Below are positions 1 through 5,674 of a stretch of 5,805 bases of DNA, one piece after another. Source of the stretch: Dehalococcoidales bacterium (lineage in GTDB: Bacteria > Chloroflexota > Dehalococcoidia > Dehalococcoidales > Fen-1064). Location: NCBI GenBank assembly GCA_030667735.1, contig DAOUVG010000116.1, forward strand, positions 1-5,805, written 5' to 3'. The notes below the pieces were generated by a model. That model was given only the letters and a program-made list of their open reading frames with translations, was not told the DNA's origin and ran no database searches. Made by a program: the position numbers and the translations under genes. The stretch's first letter is position 1. The number at the start of each line of letters is the position of its first letter.

Positions 1-680
1 TCCATAGAGTCTTCAACCGGTAGGACGAAACAGGCGGATAGCTGCCCTAGCTCGCGGCCGGCATTCATCAGGGTGGGTGAATTAGGCAGGAACTCCAGGC
101 TGGTCATAACCCTGTAAAACTCTGCCTCCCAGGTATCGGCATCTTTTGGGGAGCCGTAGGTGGCTTCTGCCACTGCAATAGCTCGCGCTACCCGGTGGAA
201 CAGTTCTTCCGTTTCCTCGACAACCTGCCCTTCTGCGTCCTTCCGCAAGTACCGCTTATCAAGCACACGCTGTGCATTTTCCGTAAGGTGTAATCCGGAG
301 ACAGCCCGTCTGCCGGTACTCACATCCCTGACAATCTTCATCTTTGGTATTACCTCCTGAGGCTGTGCTGGTTCTTCGGCATCCAGGAATTCCTTGACCA
401 TCTCCAGTATCTCCGATTCACTGGTCAGGTGTTTCTGCTGCTTGAAGGATTTCGGCATCAGGTCTTCCATCCCGGGCAGAGGCCGGACTGACCCCATGTT
501 TCCCTGAGTAAGGGTAGTCCGTTTCTCTTCCAGCCGCTCAATAACCCGCCTGGTGAGCCGCTCTATATGATTCCTGTCCGAAATACCCATGCTCTCTGCA
601 GCGGCAAAGGTGACCCGGGCAATCTGGGTACGGCTGAGATGGTTTACCTGCCTATCCTGCGAGCGCTCTTGTGCGTTCAT
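1..680 (-). CDS. nrdJ: Ribonucleoside-diphosphate reductase large chain, probably adenosylcobalamin-dependent (class II), N-terminal 226 residues, cut by window edge
   Basis: Seen: an open frame starting at the ATG at 680-678 and running off the left edge without a stop. Residues about 1-125 form a charged, mostly helical leader; the recognisable reductase N-terminal domain starts near residue 127 (SGLHLTENAQRVLDKRYLRK). It reaches the strongly conserved segment FLPNSPTLMNAGRELGQLSA, followed by C217, the expected first redox cysteine of the active site. Known: this enzyme reduces ribonucleotides to deoxyribonucleotides in the cytoplasm; the motif wording (LMNAGRxLGQLSACFVLPVEDSM) is typical of B12-dependent NrdJ. 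The start overlaps the nrdR stop in an ATGA, and a GAGGGAG Shine-Dalgarno sequence lies about 6 bases upstream, inside nrdR, so translation is probably coupled. The class assignment is an inference, because the thiyl and C-terminal cysteines lie outside the window. No classical ATP-cone is evident at the N-terminus. Confidence 0.9.
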   Translation of the reverse strand, partial: MNAQERSQDRQVNHLSRTQIARVTFAAAESMGISDRNHIERLTRRVIERLEEKRTTLTQGNMGSVRPLPGMEDLMPKSFKQQKHLTSESEILEMVKEFLDAEEPAQPQEVIPKMKIVRDVSTGRRAVSGLHLTENAQRVLDKRYLRKDAEGQVVEETEELFHRVARAIAVAEATYGSPKDADTWEAEFYRVMTSLEFLPNSPTLMNAGRELGQLSACFVLPVEDSM

Positions 681-1216
681 TTCTCACTCCCTCGGGGCCC
701 TCTTACCCTCACCCCCACTCCCTCATCAGGCAGCAGCGGCAACTGGGTACTCGGTGGCGTTACCTCGTCCTCATCACCCATCAGAGTATCAACTTCCTGC
801 TTCAGAGCGGTGATATCGGCAAACTCACGGTAGACGCTGGCGAAACGGATGTAGGCAATATGGTCCAGACCCTTCAAACGCCTCATTACCGCATCGCCAA
901 TCATCGCTCCGGGTATCTCCGCCCTTCCTGACTTGTACAGTTCGGCCTCAATCTCATCCGCCAGCCTGTCCACCACATCGGTCGGCAGTGGTCGCTTCTC
1001 GCAGGCTTTACGCATACCACTCAACATCTTCTCCCGATTAAATACCTCGCGCCGGTTGTCCTTCTTGATAACAAACAGGCTTACCGGCTGAATACGCTCA
1101 TAGGTGGTGAAGCGTGCTTCGCAACCGAGGCACTGGCGGCGCCGACGTATTCCGTCATTTCCCTCACGCGAATCCAGCACCCGCGAATCTTGATAACCAC
1201 AATAGGGACAGTTCAT
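677..1216 (-). CDS. nrdR: Transcriptional repressor NrdR (zinc ribbon plus ATP-cone)
   Basis: Known: NrdR represses ribonucleotide reductase genes when its ATP-cone is loaded with dATP/ATP. Seen: 179 residues from the ATG at 1216. Zinc-ribbon cysteines are C3, C6, C29 and C32, with the family signature RRRRQCLGCEARFTTYE at 24-40. The ATP-cone spans about 47-137 (VIKKDNRREVFNREKML, then AYIRFASVYREFADI). I chose 1216 rather than an in-frame ATG at 1246 because family members begin directly at M-x-CPYCG, GGAG sits 4 bases upstream, and the longer form would start inside an operator. The usual length is about 150-160 residues; here the family-like part ends near residue 151, and a Pro/Gly/Arg-rich tail of about 28 residues follows, encoded by repeat-like DNA. 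It is the first gene of an operon with the reductase gene (ATGA overlap) and is preceded by its own promoter and two NrdR-type boxes, so autoregulation is likely. Confidence 0.95.
   Translation of the reverse strand: MNCPYCGYQDSRVLDSREGNDGIRRRRQCLGCEARFTTYERIQPVSLFVIKKDNRREVFNREKMLSGMRKACEKRPLPTDVVDRLADEIEAELYKSGRAEIPGAMIGDAVMRRLKGLDHIAYIRFASVYREFADITALKQEVDTLMGDEDEVTPPSTQLPLLPDEGVGVRVRGPRGSEK
683..730. repeat. Low-complexity CCCTC/CACCC repeat-like segment at the 3' end of nrdR
   Basis: The plus strand here is nearly all C/T with A interspersed, with recurring CTCACTCCCTC, CCCTCTTACCCTCACCCCC and ACTCCCTCATC blocks around a GGGGCCC palindrome. It encodes the extra C-terminal tail of NrdR (LLPDEGVGVRVRGPRGSEK on the minus strand) and supplies the GAGGGAG Shine-Dalgarno sequence of the reductase gene. 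Short CCCTCACCC-type interspersed repeats are common in many environmental genomes; calling this a member is an inference, since no second copy is in the window. Confidence 0.4.
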
Positions 1217-1243
1217 CAGACTCCAACTCCCGCAGCATACTAT

Positions 1244-1290
1244 CACCTATATATGGGACAGGACAATCATTAAACCACAACATATAGTAC
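1244..1290 (-). promoter_or_regulatory. Two NrdR-type boxes at the nrdR promoter
   Basis: Box 1 (1290-1275) reads GTACTATATGTTGTGG and box 2 (1259-1244) reads GTCCCATATATAGGTG on the minus strand. Against the known consensus acaCwAtATaTwGtgt, box 1 matches about 12-13 of 16 positions, and box 2 matches the central C-n-ATATATAG core but has weak flanks. The gap between boxes is 15 bp, giving 31 bp centre to centre, about three helical turns, the spacing typical of NrdR sites. Box 1 fills the -35/-10 spacer and box 2 lies just past the predicted start site, a good geometry for repression. Confidence 0.8.
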
Positions 1291-1297
1291 TTGTCAA
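1269..1297 (-). promoter_or_regulatory. Sigma-A-type promoter of the nrdR-reductase operon
   Basis: The minus strand has a perfect -35 TTGACA (1297-1292), a 17-bp spacer, and -10 TTTAAT (1274-1269; 5 of 6 to consensus). The predicted start site is near 1262, giving a leader of about 46 bases before the nrdR ATG. Confidence 0.75.
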
Positions 1298-1420
1298 GCA
1301 CATTTTCATCACGATTGGCGAGTAATTGCTATCGACCGGCAGAATAGCGGCCACGTGGTCGGAAACATGGTGTGAAGGCAAGAAGGCGGCCCTGTCCGGA
1401 CCAATGAGGGAATGGGAAAG

Positions 1421-1485
1421 TGCCGGGGTGTAAACCCGGCAACAGCAGGGCTGCAAGGCCTGAGAAACACCCTGCAGCCCTGCTG
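1421..1485 (-). terminator. Tandem hairpins downstream of ftsZ, possible terminator
   Basis: The first stem in the direction of transcription has a perfect 13-bp arm (1485-1473 with 1455-1443, CAGCAGGGCTGCA), extended by two more pairs past one mismatch, with an 11-base loop. It is followed at once by a 7-bp stem TGCCGGG/CCCGGCA (1441-1421) with a 7-base loop. No good U-run follows either stem (only CTTTCCCATT), so this is not a classical intrinsic terminator. It may terminate weakly, act with Rho, or protect the ftsZ mRNA 3' end. Confidence 0.45.
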
Positions 1486-1492
1486 AGTTTCA

Positions 1493-1511
1493 TGGGGCAG
1501 CAGTCACCCCA
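1493..1511 (-). other. Small hairpin just after the ftsZ stop
   Basis: TGGGG (1493-1497) pairs with CCCCA (1507-1511) across a 9-base loop, about 18 bases after the ftsZ TAA. It is weak alone, but it is the first of three hairpins in a row in the ftsZ 3' region. Confidence 0.3.
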
Positions 1512-1528
1512 CGCAATAGAACCCGGAC

Positions 1529-2659
1529 TTAGCGGAAGAGGGGGTGTGTAGTCGGGTTAGGCCTAGTGGTCGACTGCGCAGGAGCGCGCCGCTGGTTGTA
1601 GAGAGGGCGACGCAGGAAGGCAGGAATATCAAGCTGGTCCTCGCTCTTACACTCCTTCAGGAACTCGGTGATTTCATCTTCCTTATTGTCTCCCGGCAAA
1701 TCCATCCTGTTGGTGAAGCCGGTGGCGATGAGCGTTATTTTTATCTCCTTGCCCATTTCGGGGTCGTGGACCACGCCGAAGATGATGTTGGCCTCGGGGT
1801 CCACTGCCGCCTTGATTATCTCGGCGGCCTCGTTAACCTCGAAGAGAGACAGGTCGTCGCCGCCCACCACGTTGAACAGCACGCCTCTGGAACCACCCAC
1901 GGAGACGTCCAGCAAGGGGCTTTCCAGGGCTTCTTTGGCGGCATCAGCCGCACGGTGCTGTCCTGACCCCTTACCGATAGACATCCAGGCAGGCCCGGCG
2001 TCTTGCATCACCGCTTTAACGTCGGCAAAGTCCAGGTTTATCATCCCGGGTACGGTGATTACCTGGGCGATTGCCTGAACACCGTGGCTGAGTACATCGT
2101 CCGCCATCCTGAAGGCCTCATCTACGCCCGTCTTATGGTCGCAGAGCTCCAGTAAGCGGTCATTGGGAATAATAATCAGGGTATCAACCACCTTGTCCAG
2201 AAGTCGGGCAATGCCATCGTTGGCCACATCGGCACGATGCGTACCCTCGAACGTGAACGGGCGTGTGACCACAGCAATTGTCAGTGCTCCACTCTGCTTG
2301 GCAACCTCGGCTATCACAGAAGCAGCCCCGGTGCCGGTGCCGCCACCCATGCCGGCGGTGATAAACACCATGTCCGCCCCGGCAATGTACTCCCTGATTT
2401 CGTCTTTGCTTTCCTCAGCCGCTTTCTGCCCCTGCATGTGGTCACCACCCACACCCAACCCTCGCACCAGCTTATCGCCAAGCTGGACACGGAGCGGGGC
2501 CTCAGTGATAGCCAAGGCCTGAGCATCGGTATTCATGGCAATGAAATCTACGCCCTTAATATCCTGCCTTACCATGCGGGTTACTGCGTTGCAACCGCCG
2601 CCACCGAGACCGATGACCTTAATCTTGACAGGATTGGGGGCAAAGGTAGTTCTCGCCAT
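1529..2659 (-). CDS. ftsZ: Cell division GTPase FtsZ
   Basis: Known: tubulin homologue that polymerises at midcell as the Z-ring. Seen: 376 residues, near the family norm. GTP-binding T1 loop GGGGCN at 19-24, tubulin signature GMGGGTGTGAA from 103, N166-D167, and the T7 synergy loop NLDFAD at 208-213 with catalytic D210 and D213. The polymerisation domain ends around 317; a very short acidic linker of about 20-25 residues leads to the conserved C-terminal peptide LDIPAFLRR (343-351), the usual docking site for FtsA. A further 25 Arg/Pro/Thr-rich residues follow, an extended variable tail. The start is supported by AGGAGG ending 5 bases before the ATG at 2659. It lies 45 bp after ftsA with no clear promoter between, so cotranscription is likely. 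All key residues are present. Confidence 0.98.
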   Translation of the reverse strand: MARTTFAPNPVKIKVIGLGGGGCNAVTRMVRQDIKGVDFIAMNTDAQALAITEAPLRVQLGDKLVRGLGVGGDHMQGQKAAEESKDEIREYIAGADMVFITAGMGGGTGTGAASVIAEVAKQSGALTIAVVTRPFTFEGTHRADVANDGIARLLDKVVDTLIIIPNDRLLELCDHKTGVDEAFRMADDVLSHGVQAIAQVITVPGMINLDFADVKAVMQDAGPAWMSIGKGSGQHRAADAAKEALESPLLDVSVGGSRGVLFNVVGGDDLSLFEVNEAAEIIKAAVDPEANIIFGVVHDPEMGKEIKITLIATGFTNRMDLPGDNKEDEITEFLKECKSEDQLDIPAFLRRPLYNQRRAPAQSTTRPNPTTHPLFR

Positions 2660-2704
2660 ATTCTCCTCCTATTTCCTTTGTTACTCTGTATTTTTGAGAA
2701 TCCT

Positions 2705-3919
2705 CTAGTGGAACAGGCCCCTTATGCGAGAAACCAGGTTCCGGAAGTTGCCTGTAAGGCTGCGTGACCCCCACTTCGTCACACTCCTGGGTTTCAATCC
2801 CCAGAGCAATAGACCAACACTGGTGGCATAGGCCGGGTTGTGCAGGATATCCGAGATGCCATATATGCCGACCGGCCCGCCTACCCGCACCGGGACTCCG
2901 AGTATCTCTCGACCCAGGACATCTATACCGGCAAGGTTCGAGCTACCACCGGTGAGCACAAGACCGGCAGGTACCAGTGTCTCGAACTCGGCACGCGGCA
3001 GTTCGAGCGCGATAAGCCTGATGAGCTCATCTACTCTGGCGCGGATTATGTCGCACAGGCTCTGGTAGGAAATGTTGTGACCATTCTGGGCTATGGCATC
3101 GGTCTGTGGCTTGTCTTCGTGCACCGGCATCACAGTGCCGTACTTCCGTTTCATTTCTTCGGCCATCTCGAAGGGCAGGCCGAGACCGATAGCGATATCC
3201 CTGGTAAACTGGTAGCCGGCCACAGGCAGTATGGCACTGTGCCAGATGCTGCCGTCCTTGAAGACGGAAATATCTGTGGTGCCGCCGCCAATGTCAGCCA
3301 GGACGACTCCGACTTGTTTCTCGTCCTCGCTTAACACAGCCTCACTGCTGGCCAGGGGTTCGAATACGAGGTCTTCGATATCAACCCCTACGCCACGGAT
3401 GCACTTGACCAGGTTCTGGACAGAGGACACGGCAGCAGTGATAACGTGTGTCTCCACGTCCAGTCGGAACCCGTGCATACCTACCGGGTTTCTGACCCCC
3501 TCCTGCCCATCAACGGCATAGTTACGCGGTATAAGATGGAGCAGTTTTTCGTCACTGGGGACTTTTACAGTCTGGGCAGTCTGCAGGACCCGCTTGAGAT
3601 CGTCGGAACGGACCAGCCGGTCATTACGAGTGATGGCAACTACGCCCCGGTTGTTGCGGGCACTAATGTGCCGTCCGGTAACCCCAACGTAGGCTGACTC
3701 AACCTGGTAACCGCTGGCCTGCTCGGCTTTTCTCACGGATTCGCGGATTGAGTCCTTGGCATCACTGATATTGACTACCAGTCCCTTGTGTAATCCTGCG
3801 GACGGAGCAAGGCCCACACCGGCCACGCGCATAAGACCATTTTCGTTGGTCTCAGCGACTATGGTGCAGACCTTGGTGGTACCAACATCGATAGCGGATA
3901 CGGTATTCCACTTACTCAT
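2705..3919 (-). CDS. ftsA: Cell division protein FtsA, actin-like membrane tether for FtsZ
   Basis: Known: an ATP-binding actin-family protein that anchors FtsZ to the inner face of the membrane. Seen: 404 residues, normal length. Phosphate-1 motif AIDVGTTKVCTIV (9-21), the FtsA-specific 1C region (about 85-165, including RNYAVDGQEGVRNPVGMHG), phosphate-2 motif DIGGGTTDISVF (209-220), and adenosine motif GLVLTGGSSNLAGI (319-332). The last 14 residues (NFRNLVSRIRGLFH) form a short amphipathic basic helix, the expected membrane-targeting sequence. Start: AGGAGG lies 5 bases before the ATG at 3919. Stop is TAG. It sits 100 bp after rsmH and 45 bp before ftsZ; ftsQ, normally just upstream in other phyla, is absent here. 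Confidence 0.97.
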   Translation of the reverse strand: MSKWNTVSAIDVGTTKVCTIVAETNENGLMRVAGVGLAPSAGLHKGLVVNISDAKDSIRESVRKAEQASGYQVESAYVGVTGRHISARNNRGVVAITRNDRLVRSDDLKRVLQTAQTVKVPSDEKLLHLIPRNYAVDGQEGVRNPVGMHGFRLDVETHVITAAVSSVQNLVKCIRGVGVDIEDLVFEPLASSEAVLSEDEKQVGVVLADIGGGTTDISVFKDGSIWHSAILPVAGYQFTRDIAIGLGLPFEMAEEMKRKYGTVMPVHEDKPQTDAIAQNGHNISYQSLCDIIRARVDELIRLIALELPRAEFETLVPAGLVLTGGSSNLAGIDVLGREILGVPVRVGGPVGIYGISDILHNPAYATSVGLLLWGLKPRSVTKWGSRSLTGNFRNLVSRIRGLFH

Positions 3920-4019
3920 TCACCCCTCCTTATTGTAAAGTGGATTTTGTTCCTGGCAGGTGGTATTCTCTTACATCTTAAATGCCCCCTTTTTAATCAC
4001 GGGTCACGATTATCTCGTG
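3920..4019 (-). other. rsmH-ftsA gap, no gene seen
   Basis: A 100-bp AT-richer spacer, the place where ftsL, ftsI and mur genes normally sit. It contains only a weak 5-bp hairpin right after the rsmH stop (CACGA 4005-4009 with TCGTG 4015-4019) and the strong ftsA ribosome-binding site. I find no convincing -35/-10 pair: a TAAGAT-like -10 has no -35 partner at proper distance. Confidence 0.6.
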
Positions 4020-5009
4020 TCAGTTATCAGGAAAGCCTGGTATTCTTCCAATATTCTCCGAGTCGGTCCACTGATTCTCCTCCCGTGCAGCCAGACGCTC
4101 GGCAACCCTCAGCCTGGCACTGCGACTGCGCGGATTCAGTTGGACCTCATCTGAAGAAGGCTTAATCACCTTCCTGTTGACCATCCTTATACTGGCGGTG
4201 TGTCCGCAAACACACCTCGGTATAACCGGCGGGCAGATACAGTCCCGCGATTCCCTCTGCATGAACCGCTTAACGATACGGTCCTCCAGTGAATGATAGC
4301 TGATGACAACCAGCCTGCCCTCGAATCCCAGAAGGCTAACGGTCTGCTCCAGCACGCTCTCCAGGTTCTGCAATTCCCGGTTGACGGAAATACGCAGCGC
4401 CTGGAATGTCTTCGTTGCCGGGTGGATTCTGCCCCTCCGGCCACCGACGGCAAGCTCGACTATTCCGGCAAGCTGAAAAGTTGTCCGTATAGGCCGCTCC
4501 TCCACGATACGGCGCGCTATCCGGTGACTACGAGTTTCCTCACCATATGTCCTCAGCAGACTGGCAAGCTCATCCTCCGTGAGTGTGTTGACAATATCCT
4601 CCGCTGTAGTCTCCTGCTCAGGACTCAAACGCATATCCAGCGCCGATTCACGCTGAAAACTGAACCCTCGGGCATCACTGGCCAGCTGCAAGGAAGATAG
4701 TCCAAGGTCAAAAAGTATTCCGTGTACCGGATAGAAGTCATACTCGTCACAGACGGAGCGGAGTCTGACGAAGTTCTCGTTGGCAATCAGTACGGCATCA
4801 CGATAGGTCTCCAGCCTGCCCCGGGCGATACTCACTGCCTCAGGGTCAGCATCGAGACCGAGAAGCTGTCCACCGGGCGAGCTGTGTTCCAGAATCGCGG
4901 CGGCGTGTCCGCCACCACCAATGGTGCAGTCGATATAGCGCCCTCCGGGCCGGACTGCCAACCCCTGGATAGCTTCCTTCACCAGTACCGGCAGATGAGT
5001 CGATGCCAT
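4020..5009 (-). CDS. rsmH: 16S rRNA (cytosine(1402)-N(4))-methyltransferase RsmH (MraW)
   Basis: Known: SAM-dependent N4-methylation of C1402 in the ribosomal decoding centre; a classical second gene of division clusters. Seen: 329 residues from the ATG at 5009. Opening [10 protein letters not shown] (5-14), SAM loop [16 protein letters not shown] (25-40), acidic GLDADPEAV (51-59), [10 protein letters not shown] (100-109), [19 protein letters not shown] (114-132), [13 protein letters not shown] (201-213), [17 protein letters not shown] (231-247), a CICPP...CVCG cysteine cluster (257-269), and the terminal PRSRSARLR (293-301). I prefer 5009 to the in-frame ATG at 5093, which would add 28 residues wholly overlapping mraZ with no family similarity. 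GAGGAG overlapping the mraZ stop serves 5009, about 10 bases away. The gap to mraZ is 14 bp, so the two are probably one operon. Confidence 0.96.
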   Translation of the reverse strand: MASTHLPVLVKEAIQGLAVRPGGRYIDCTIGGGGHAAAILEHSSPGGQLLGLDADPEAVSIARGRLETYRDAVLIANENFVRLRSVCDEYDFYPVHGILFDLGLSSLQLASDARGFSFQRESALDMRLSPEQETTAEDIVNTLTEDELASLLRTYGEETRSHRIARRIVEERPIRTTFQLAGIVELAVGGRRGRIHPATKTFQALRISVNRELQNLESVLEQTVSLLGFEGRLVVISYHSLEDRIVKRFMQRESRDCICPPVIPRCVCGHTASIRMVNRKVIKPSSDEVQLNPRSRSARLRVAERLAAREENQWTDSENIGRIPGFPDN

Positions 5010-5023
5010 TACTTGCAAACTCC

Positions 5024-5449
5024 TCAACGTTCCTCCAGACCCTCCATTATCTGCCAGGATTGCTCCAGGCTGAGAGTCCTCTCTGCCTCCCATAGCTCCT
5101 TGTTCCAGAGTTCGAAGTGCGTATTGACTCCGACAACAATAAGTTCATCACCGACCTGAGCATACTGCCGCAGAGCGGGCGGCAGGGATATCCTGCCCTG
5201 TCCATCCAGAGTAAGGTTGTAGGCAGTGGCGAACATAGCCCGGCCCAGTCTTCTCCGCTTGCTGGCCGACATGGTAGCAGAGGTGATTCTCTCCGCCTCT
5301 TTCGCCCACTCTGCCAATCCGTAACCAGCAATACACGTTTCGAGCCCGGGCTTCAGTACCACTCCCTCAACCAAGTCTTTGCGGAACCTGGGTGGAATGG
5401 GCACTCTGCCCTTTTCGTCAATCTTGTATTCGAACTCACCAAGAAACAT
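5024..5449 (-). CDS. mraZ: Transcriptional regulator MraZ (double AbrB/SpoVT-like fold)
   Basis: Known: MraZ is a ring-forming DNA-binding protein that binds phased TGG-type repeats at its own promoter and regulates the division cluster. Seen: 141 residues, typical length. Two tandem swapped-hairpin domains: [20 protein letters not shown] with RFR (1-23), and [20 protein letters not shown] (77-96), each carrying the D-x-x-GR-x-x-x-P signature; a basic stretch KRRRLGR lies between them (64-70). The ATG at 5449 is the family start and has AGAGG 7 bases upstream. First gene of the minus-strand division operon, with a leader of about 100 bases containing phased boxes and a palindrome. Nothing is missing. 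Confidence 0.97.
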   Translation of the reverse strand: MFLGEFEYKIDEKGRVPIPPRFRKDLVEGVVLKPGLETCIAGYGLAEWAKEAERITSATMSASKRRRLGRAMFATAYNLTLDGQGRISLPPALRQYAQVGDELIVVGVNTHFELWNKELWEAERTLSLEQSWQIMEGLEER

Positions 5450-5483
5450 CCGGGTACCTCTACCGATTCAATTAGGGGCAACA

Positions 5484-5495
5484 GAACTTCTGTTC
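5484..5495. promoter_or_regulatory. LexA/SOS-box-like palindrome in the mraZ leader
   Basis: GAAC-TTCT-GTTC: two perfect half-sites with a 4-bp spacer, matching the core of the Gram-positive-type LexA site (GAACN4GTTC). It overlaps a 15-bp palindrome AACAGAA-C-TTCTGTT (5480-5494). It lies about 55 bp downstream of the predicted mraZ start site, where a bound repressor could act as a roadblock; alternatively it is a small leader hairpin. No lexA gene is in the window, so binding is unproven. Confidence 0.35.
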
Positions 5496-5521
5496 ATACT
5501 GCCTACTGTCCTGGTCAGTAT

Positions 5522-5576
5522 CTACAATATTCCCCACAATTCACCAATTCATGCCATTTTGCCACATATTTCTCCA
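5522..5576 (-). promoter_or_regulatory. Phased TGG repeats: probable MraZ operator
   Basis: Reading the minus strand, 5-mers beginning TG occur at exact 10-bp steps: TGGAG (5576), TGTGG (5566), TGGCA (5556), TGGTG (5546), TGGGG (5536), TGTAG (5526). Four of six start TGG. Known MraZ boxes are TGGGN-like pentamers separated by 5 bp, the same period. The array spans the -35/-10 spacer, the -10 and the predicted start region, as expected for autorepression. Confidence 0.65.
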
Positions 5577-5584
5577 TTTGTCAA
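5556..5584 (-). promoter_or_regulatory. Sigma-A-type promoter of the mraZ-rsmH-ftsA-ftsZ operon
   Basis: The minus strand has a perfect -35 TTGACA (5584-5579), a 17-bp spacer, and -10 CAAAAT (5561-5556; 4 of 6). The predicted start site is near 5549, about 100 bases before the mraZ ATG. An AT-rich stretch (ATCTATAAAT, 5600-5591) lies just upstream of the -35 and could act as an UP element. Confidence 0.65.
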
Positions 5585-5607
5585 GACCCTATTTATAGAT
5601 TTGTCGG

Positions 5608-5654
5608 TGTTCTACGATATTGTCACCATCTAACTGTTCTGGGAAAATGTCACC
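5608..5654 (+). repeat. Tandem 20-bp direct repeats at the IS end
   Basis: Copy 1 (5608-5627) is TGTTCT-ACGATAT-TGTCACC and copy 2 (5635-5654) is TGTTCT-GGGAAAA-TGTCACC; 16 of 20 positions agree, with conserved outer blocks and a variable AT-rich middle. The period is 27 bp. Such paired units are likely transposase binding sites. Confidence 0.75.
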
Positions 5655-5674
5655 ATGGAAGGATTGGTGACATT
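5646..5674. repeat. Perfect 10-bp inverted repeat over the transposase start
   Basis: AATGTCACCA (5646-5655) is the exact reverse complement of TGGTGACATT (5665-5674), with a 9-bp spacer. Further out, CTGTTC (5634-5639) and GAACAG (5675-5680) also pair, with six extra bases on the left. The right arm is therefore an inverted third copy of the end-repeat unit, lying inside the coding region. Confidence 0.85.

Larger units (their letters stand above)
1217..1528. other. ftsZ-nrdR intergenic region (312 bp)
   Basis: On the minus strand, after the ftsZ stop, it holds three successive hairpins (1511-1421), then about 120 bp (1420-1298) in which I see nothing recognisable, then the nrdR promoter with two operator boxes (1297-1244) and a short leader. 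No convincing gene is present: a 69-codon minus-strand frame at 1247-1456 overlaps the hairpins and promoter and has no family resemblance. Confidence 0.8.

Noticed and set aside
1217..1246. Upstream in-frame start giving a 189-residue NrdR.
   Set aside because: The family begins at M-x-CPYCG; the extra ten residues would overlap the operator, and the shorter form has its own Shine-Dalgarno.
1247..1456. A 69-codon minus-strand frame starting MQPCCCRVYTPAL.
   Set aside because: It overlaps the hairpins, the nrdR promoter and operator boxes, and has no family resemblance.
1420..1486. Plus-strand pieces resembling a TPP riboswitch (GGGGTG, CCTGAGA, ACCCT) or a cobalamin riboswitch (GGGAA, GGTGTAAACC).
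   Set aside because: The 3' halves of both aptamers are missing, the pieces are explained by two hairpins, and the only plus-strand downstream region is antisense to ftsZ.
2237..2767. Long plus-strand frames opposite ftsZ, ftsA, rsmH and mraZ (also 2840-3334, 4293-4700 and 5117-5752).
   Set aside because: They are antisense shadows of confidently identified genes, with no recognisable motifs.
3930..3990. Possible ftsA promoter with a TAAGAT -10 in the rsmH-ftsA gap.
   Set aside because: The nearest -35-like GTGACC is about 21 bp away, too far; nothing else supports a promoter.
4005..4019. CACGA/TCGTG hairpin after rsmH as a terminator.
   Set aside because: The stem has only 5 bp and no U-run, and the downstream ftsA is expected to be cotranscribed.
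5010..5093. Upstream in-frame start of rsmH inside mraZ.
   Set aside because: The extension has no RsmH similarity, and the ATG at 5009 matches the family start and has GAGGAG upstream.
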